From Pteria penguin (taxonomy: Eukaryota; Mollusca; Bivalvia; Pterioida; Pteriidae), in the NCBI GenBank assembly GCA_035048485.1, contig CM068589.1, positions 6,752,224-6,816,223 on the forward strand: 64,000 bases of DNA, in the 5' to 3' direction. The number at the start of each line of letters is the position of its first letter. Within the stretch, counting starts at the first letter, position 1. This document shows, in pieces, positions 38,601 to 47,600 of the stretch. The position numbers and the translations under genes were made by a program. The notes under the pieces were generated by a model. The model was given only the letters and a program-made list of their open reading frames with translations, was not told the DNA's origin and made no database searches.

Positions 38601-41600
38601 CTATAGAGAGTGAAATGATGTTTCAGACCCGGTGCGGATGACTTGGCACATCCTCATGTCGACATTATTATTTTTGCTCGTTGTATTTTTGTAGGCCTAT
38701 AGAAAGTGACATTTATTTTCAGACCCGGTGCAGATGACTTGGCACATCCCGATGTCAGTATTGTTACTCAGGGACGAGAACTCATTCAACCAAATGAGCT
38801 CACCATATCTGGTGTGATGACCGTCAAATCTGAACCGGTCCTTCAACCGCTAGGTAGGTCTGGTCACCATAGCAACAGGAAATATTTGTTGACGACAAAC
38901 TTGTTTCTATATATCATTAATACTCAAATGAAATGGTTGACTTTTGTATGAAATGCTTAAGGCAATGCTTTGCAGTGATTATGTATTTTCACTTTATGAG
39001 TAAGTCTACTTTCACTTTATTGGTGAAGTGTTACACTTTGTCTACTACTAATTTTGCATATAAGCATGATATTTAAGGATGTACGTTTGGCCTGGATAGC
39101 TGTTTGTTACCAGTATTTTGCAATTTTGAGCAATTTTTTAACATTGTGAAATTTTGTCAGCCACCACTATCATTTGAGTACAGTTACATGTAAACATCGA
39201 GCTTTGACATTTTAAGCGGGGATGATATTTCCACAGCATAAGAGGCTTGAGGGAAGCTGCATTCTAATTTCCATACATATAACTTCCTAAGTTTATATAG
39301 GATTCCATGTTTCCTACAAAATTTTACTGTAATATTTTTGTATCATACGATCTGACGTGAAAGTCCAGAAGATCTTTTTCGTTTAATAAAATTAGGTTTT
39401 ATATGTTTCTTGGTTTAGGAGAACAAAACAAAACTTATGAGAACGATACTTCAATAAAGCAGATCGTCATAGTATAGTGTTACTATTAAAATTTTTTAGA
39501 AGTGGGGAGGGGAGATATGGGGGTGGAATATGGTTATTTTGGGATTTATCTCTCTTCATAGGACATGATTTATTGGCTGTAACAGCAAAATTACATCTTA
39601 CTGGTAGCATTCACAGAAACTCCCTCCGAAATAAAATGGCCGTAGTGGATAAATAGTGTGGTACAGGAGTGATAGTTAGAACGACAACTTTCACAATGTG
39701 TAGGTCGACCGGACACTACTAAGTCATAGATGTTACTAATATTGAATTCCTACCCTGTTTGGTACATCCTCTAAATTGAGAACAAAGTTTTTTTTATACA
39801 GTTAATGTATTTATTACTACATATTTTTCCTGGGTTTTGTATAAGAAGTAATTTATCAGAAATCAAGTTTTTTTTCTTTTGTATGATATTCAAAAAAGTA
39901 TTCTTGTATTAATAAATTGAAAAAAAAAAAGTGAATAAAATTGTAAAATCTACCTTTTCATAAAAATTTCATATGAACTTTTATATTTCTTGTTTTGAAA
40001 TGTGTTTTGAAGTTTAGAAACTTTGAATAAGCTTGCTTTTTTGCTATGAAATTTGTTACAACCTTGTAGAAAACATCACTGTGTATGTACATTTTATCCT
40101 TGAAGTATATTGGAATTGCATCAGAAACCCGTTAAGAGGTGTACCAAATAATTGTAGTTGCATTATGGGTAATATTCCTTGAAGCATGACATATCTGTGA
40201 CCTTGAGTGTTTTTTTCCCCTATCATGTGACACAGAGAAAATGAAGCGATTGGATGAAGGAATCAAGGAGTCCATGCAGGAGAAGAAGTTACTGCTGGCT
40301 CAGGTCCTGGATATCCCAGCCTCAGAGATTCCACACCGAGTGCAGGTTAGTGAGATCTATATAACGTTCTGGACAATCATCGCCGATTCTCCTAGATCCT
40401 AATGTTTTCTATCACATGATCACAAGGTTGTCGAGCGTCATAATACTATTTCCTGGTTTTAATCCTATGATAATTGTAATACCACATTATGTGTCATAAT
40501 GACATCTGTGATGTCACTGTACAAGTACTGTGACCCAGTGTAAAGCCGGAAGTGATTGTGAACCTTTTAATTCTGAAGCAACCAAATTTCATATCAGTTA
40601 TTAGAAAAATGCTGTATTTATGCCTAATGTCATGTAATCAAAAGAATTCATTATTTTGGGTGTTTTTGTACAAAATTTTATGATGTGTAGTTTACGTCTT
40701 ACCAATAAATTACGATGTTCAGTTTGACCTTACTTTAGCATTTCGCCTCTATTGGTTTTGAGCTAATTTGAGCCAGTCATAGTCCTGTCTCTCGAATATG
40801 AAAGTAAAAAACTATACACAGAGGTCGTGCGTTATGGTTAAAAACTATACACAGAGGTCGTGCGTTATGGTTAAAAACTATACACAGAGGTCCTGCGTTA
40901 TGGTTAAAAACTATACACAGAGGTCCTTTGTTATGGTTAAAAACTATACACAGAGGTCCTTTGTTATGGTTAAAAACTATACACAGAGGTCATTTGTTAT
41001 GGTTAAAAACTATACACAGGTCGTGCGTTATGGTTAAAAACTATACACAGAGGTCGTGCGTTATGGTTAAAAACTATACACAGAGGTCCTTTGTTATGGT
41101 TAAAAAGTATACACAGAGGTCCTTTGTTATGGTTAAAAACTATACACAGAGGGCGTGCGTTATGGTTAAAAACTATACACAGAGGTCCTGCGTTATGGTT
41201 AAAAACTATACACAGAGGTCGTGCGTTATGGTTAGAATTGGCATAGTAAAATTCCTCACTGCTTAAGATGCTTCACTGCTGGAGGTCCCTGGCTACTTCA
41301 GGTTATTCTTTTCTGTTGGTCAGAAGCATGAGCAGTGTATTGGGCACAATCATGATGTATAGAATATTAAAGAAACAAATATTTAATCATGGGCTTGAAT
41401 CAGACAGGTGAGAAAGTTGGCTAGAGTACCGCTTAGCTTTGGTGGTCATTTCGAGCTACTCCGTTTCTGCCACGCCTCAACACTTGCTGCCTATGGGAAT
41501 AGTATGGGTTTGAATCTTTGGTAGGGCGTGTGGTAAAGTCTGCCAGGGTACTTGCTGAAAATGTGCTTATGACATAGTGGCACTCTGACTTCGACCACGA

Positions 41601-44600
41601 TATAAGTGCAGTAACCTTCATATGACGTAAAGCAGGAATCAAGTAGAAGTTTATACTTGAAGAGGAAGAATGTAATTTTGTTACACTTGACTTTGTAACT
41701 TCAAAATGATTCCATTGAGACATAGTGCATGTTAACTATATTTCAGTAAAGGAAGCTTATATAGGTTATATAAATCTGTGTTTTGTTTCTCTTTTCAGAT
41801 GACGGTGGATCATGGTCCAGAGAGCAGTGCCAGTGACCTTCTCCTAGCTCTTGCTCATGAATCAGGAGACTGCATCACCACACTGAATGCTGCAGAGTGT
41901 ATGTTTACCTCCCTCTGTTAACAGAAATTAACTCGTTAACAACTCCCAGATAACCATCGTTAACCTTGATTACCATCTAACCAAATATAACCAGTTCTCT
42001 GTCATTTGTATTGACTATAACTTGATGTTATAGAAGCCGTGCATGTACAGCCTGTATGTGATATTTTTTCAGAAGTTTGACCAGTTGTGCATTTCTTAGT
42101 CATTTTAACACTTCTTAATGCATACAGTTCCATATATTGACCTTAAGTTTATGCTGTACCTGTTGAAGTAATTTTTCTACTCTATACACGCTGAAATTTG
42201 ACTTTGAATATGGTTCAGCTTGTTTAACTGTTCATAAAGGACTTAAAGGCTGATGATTTTCTGTCGTTATTTATTGAGACAGTCTCTAGCACATTGTAAC
42301 CTAAGACAGGATTTGATTCATTGTTGAGGACTCGAAATGAAGGCACGCTATGGAATCTTGTAGCTGATCATTTTATATAAGGAGCTGAAATGTCCTGTTA
42401 AGTGAATGCTGTGATGCTGAGAAGGTCATCTTATTACATATTGATAAGAAATGACCATTGTAATTTTTTTTTTTGTCTGTTCAATATGCGTAATTGCAGA
42501 TCTAGTTTTTTCTCGATTTTTGGATTGCATGCTCACTAAGTAATATCTGTCACAAATATAAAACTGTAAGAGAATATGATTTCTCAAAGCTCACAGGTCT
42601 GAGATGAACATCTTTAAGAAAAATAGTTTCAGATCAAAAGTAATGTATTTTCACATTAATAACAAATTACAATAAATTATTTTCAGGATAATTTCAAATA
42701 AACAGATTACAATAAATTATTTCAGATTAATATTAAATTAACAAATAATAAATTATTTGAGATTGATATCAAATAACTACAATAGATTATTTTCAGATTA
42801 ACATGAAATTAACATATTAATCTATTACCAAGTAACATCTACAGATAACAGGAGACATGAGGAATGTTAACCACAGCTTCATTATTTCTATTTTTGTGTG
42901 TGAAATTGTTTTAATCGATAAGAAAGTACCAAGATATGTATTTATGAAATTTTATACATCCAAAGTTACAGATTTCAAATTTTGTAAACTATCTTCATCC
43001 TTTAGGTAGTGACCATTTATATATAAACTATATGTCAGAGGTAACAGATGTATTTAAATGTCACCCAGTGGAACATGTACGTAAACCAAATGTCCATTTC
43101 ACATTTTGCATTCTGGGTATTTTATGAACTATGTAAGGTTTCTGTAATCAAGTGCTAAGTTTACCCTCTCCATTCTGAGTACATGTATTAAAGGTTTTAA
43201 GAGGATTTTGTGTTTTGCACAGTGGATATTGAGGTTTTAGGCTTTACTGGAAGTGTTAGTATTCCCTGCTAGGTTACCACTACTGCTATTCTTATAAAAT
43301 AATGATTTTATAATGCATAAGTAGACAAGTAACTCATATGTTACATTTTTGTTTTTTTCTTTTCTCTCAATCTTAAGACTAGGTTATGCTTAATATTTCT
43401 GTATTTGTTACAGCTGGCCTAGCAGAGGAGGACCTGAAGATGCCCATTCCAATGGAGAAGCTTCGGGAAATGGCAAACAGAATGAATCAAATTCTGACCA
43501 ATCTACTTGTACGTAATATTAATGCTAGTCCCATACTTTATGTAGCTCAACCAAATTCTAGTGCACTTGTATTGAGAGGCGGGGCTTGTGATGTGATGGT
43601 CATGAATTAAAGTGATCAATGATAGTCCTTCATTAAGGACCATGCTTACTGCGCTAGAAGATGAGTCTTGCTAAAATAAGTTCACACATGGTGTATTTAT
43701 ATGTGCAGAAAATAGTTAAATGTTGTCTTTCCAAGCCCCAGTGCTAATGGATATAGAGAGTTAGTTGTTCCTTAATAAGAGTCTGTCATACTTTGTAGTT
43801 AATATCAAGACATACCTGAGATTTTGTGTGTATTGTGATATGAAATGTTAGTAACATTTCGTGAGATTTGACCACAAACTTTGTACAAGTCTACATTGAG
43901 TTTTGTACTATAAGGGGATTGTGCCATTAAAACTAGCATAAGTTAAGGTTACATCATTCAGACTAGCATAAGTTAAGGTTACATCATTCAGACTAGCATA
44001 AGTTAAGGTCATGTCATTCAGACTAGCATAAGTTAAGGTTATGTCATTCAGACTAGCATAAGTTAAGGTTACATCATTCAGACTAGCATAAGTTAAGGTC
44101 ACTTCATTCAGACTAGTGTAATTTAAGGTTGCTGAGTTAGCTTAGATCTGTTGGTAAGATGCATGACTCGTGACTGAACGATCCATAGTTTGTGTGCCGC
44201 CAGTGGCTAGGTGATGACGTATGTATGAAACAGTACACGGAGGTCTGATGGTATGATAGACGTAGCACCAGGAAGATCCTTGACTGCATCCCCCAGATGC
44301 CGTCACTAAATGAGTGAATTATCTAGGTGTGACGTTAAACAGAAATCAAAGCAAGAAATTAAAATTGCTGCATTGTCTAGCAGCATTACTGAAAACATGG
44401 TTAAGGATTGTAGTTTTCATATTTCACTTGGTATTATTTGGGTTTCGAAAACTTGTGCTAGTTTGAATGGGTAGATTACACTTGTTTTTAAGACTTATTG
44501 CTGTCATTTTCTTAAAACTTCATTCATGAATGTATTACATGTAATTAGATGTCTTGCTCTGTTGCTATGCCGACCTGTAACTTGGTGTTGTTTCGTGAAG

Positions 44601-47600
44601 CCATTCGGTGTTGTGATTAACCAGGGAGCATTCTGGGTAAAAGTTTGCGCAGTTGCTATAGCTACTCAGATGTTCTCTGGATTTGCACAGCCTTGATGAT
44701 GATGCACTGTTATCAGTAATTATTAAGTACTACATTGTATTCACGTTTTGTGCAATGAATTTAAAGTATTTATAAACCATAATGATAGAACTTCAGAGCA
44801 TTTTTTTAAGTTAAGCTTAAAGGCATAAATCATGTTATAAACAGATATTGTACAGGAATACAATAGAGATTTAGTATTGATTCTGAAGCCAGAACAGCAA
44901 CCTTGGCAAGATTATAGTAATATGGTTGTGAGTTTCTGGAAGCTAGCCATTTATCTTTGATCAGATGGCTGTTAAAAGTTATCTTCTCTTTGATGTTAGC
45001 CACACTCTGCATTCAAGTCAGAGTGGGAATGGATTTTAGTAGTGTATCTTATATTTCTTTTATAAATTTTTGCCTGTATTGATAAAAATCAGAGATGAAA
45101 CAGTCGTAGTACATTTTGACTTGATATTTTGCTGCTTTCCAAGAACGGATCTAATGACATCCTGTAAGGTTTCACCTTCTTGACCCTTTTAATTGACCAA
45201 TCAGAGAATAGTCTTGGGTCTTAGGATGAGTAAAGCTTAAAGTCCGAGTCTCAATGATTTTGTGTTGAGACTCGGATACAATGGTATTGTAGCTTATGCA
45301 TGATGTTGACATGAACTTTTGATGAAAGGTCATGCAGATATGAACACTTATGGAAAGTTCAAGCTGATTTGAACTCTTCTGGAAAGGTCATGCTGATGTG
45401 AACACTTATGGAAAGGTCAAGCTGATTTGAACTCTTCTGGAAAGGTCATACTGATGAAACTCATATAGGAGATTGTTTGCAGCGTGAAGGAGCAAAATTA
45501 CCATCCAAATTATAGTTAGAATGAAGTGAAATAGAAGAGGGCAAGTAATTAGTGGCATCATTCATCAGGATATTTTTATCAATGCAGGCAGTTGCAGACT
45601 TCTAAACATGAAACAGAAATGAGTTGATTTAGAGATATCACATGATTTATTTTTGCATCTTTCGTCTGTAACAGGAAAAAACAAGACAATATGCTGCTCT
45701 CACAGCTAGCCCTTCACCAAATACCTCAGCAGTGAGTGCTATTTATAGCTGTCACATGACCTTAATTAACCAATAAGTGTCTTGGTGTGAAAAGTATAGC
45801 TATCACATGAATAACTAACAAATCATTTGGAATGTTTATTATCACATAACTTAGACTAACCAGTCATTTATTGGAATAGTTGTAGTTGTCATGTGACATT
45901 GGCTAACCAATCATCTGGCAACAGTGGGAGCCATAACATGCCAAAAGCTAACATTTTCTTTAAGTAATAATGGAAGCAGTCACATGACATCAGCCATCCA
46001 ATCGTAGTGGTTGTATACTAATCATTGTGTATGTGATCATTGCTCCCAGTTAGGTCTTCACTATAAGCTATAACAATGTCTTTCAGCGTAGAATTCTTAT
46101 TGTTAACCAGCTTTGCTTTGGCAGAATGATTAACAATAGCTTTAACATGTGAATTGTTCATATTTGCTACTGCTTAGTGAGTTTAATTGCTGCTCTGGAA
46201 TTCTACCTAGCTTCCTACCTATGTCAGGTGTCAGTGGCCAAGTCATCCTGTGTCATGTGTCAGTGGCCAAATCAACCAGTGTCGTTTGTCAGTGGCCAAG
46301 TCAACCTGTGTCATGTCTCAGTGGCCAAGTCAACCTGTGTCATTGGCAATGTCAGCCTGTGTCGATGGCCAAGTAAACCTGTGGCATGTGTCAGTGGCCA
46401 AGTCAGCCTGTGTCATGTGTCAGTGGCTGTCAACTTTTGTCATGTGTCAGTGGCCAAGTCAACCTGTGTCACTGATATAATTATCAGAGGTGTTGTTCTG
46501 TTGATGTGACTATCTTAGGTTTTGTTCTCTGTGAGGTTTTGCGGATGTAATTATCAGAGGTCTGGTTCTCTGTGAGGTTCTGCTGATGTAATTATCAGAG
46601 TTCTGGTTCTCTGTGAGGTTCTGCTGATGTAACTATCAGAGGTCTGGTTCTCTGTGGGAACAGTGGTTTCCTGGATCATTCAACACTGTTAAATGCCATA
46701 TTTTTATAGAGGATATGGAATTACAGTGGTGTTCTATGCCATATTAGTATAAAGGATCTAGAATTACAGTGGTGATCTATGCCATCAGGATAAATGATAC
46801 AAAGATTACAGTTTTGTTAAATGCTGTAGAAGTGAAAGAATCCCTAGATGTGGTGTTACACATCATAAAACACCACTCCTGTTTATCATGGCCATGGTAT
46901 GGGACTTGGGGGGGGGGCACTATCCAAGCTATCACATACCTTTTATGAACATGTTCAGTCATCTATCAGATGGAATGTTCATCATAAACTTGCTATAACT
47001 GATTCAAACCACAACCTGTGTTGTAAATTATTTTCACTGGAATTTTTAGTGAAATATTTTCAAAGATTTATATCAGACATTTTTCTCTTCAATATTCTGT
47101 TTTATGGAAGTTTGTTTCGGTACCATAGATCCATATTCATTTTTCTGTGCCATAGAGCTATCCTCATTTACTGTGCTATACATTGATCATTTTTCTGTGC
47201 CATAGAGCTATCCTCATTTACTGTGCTATACATTGATCATTTTTCTGTGCCATAGAGCTATCCTCATTTACTGTGCTACATGTATACATTGATCAATTAC
47301 AGCTAGACCTACAGTTTTCTTGCCATCATTAAAATCCATTTTATACGGACAGTTTGAATTACACTGTATACATAGGAATCTTACAGATAGTAGTTAGCAC
47401 CAGTTTCCTGAAAAATCAAGACAGAAATGTTCACCTCTTTGCATGGCTTGCATGTACCCTGCAAAAACAGTAAAACTCTTATAGCTTGCAGATTTCATCA
47501 TTGTATATACATTTGTTATTTGATTTTACTGTGATGATTTGACTTCTACAAGACTATTTTAATGTTTAGTACATTCTATATTGAAACCTAGAAACTCGAG

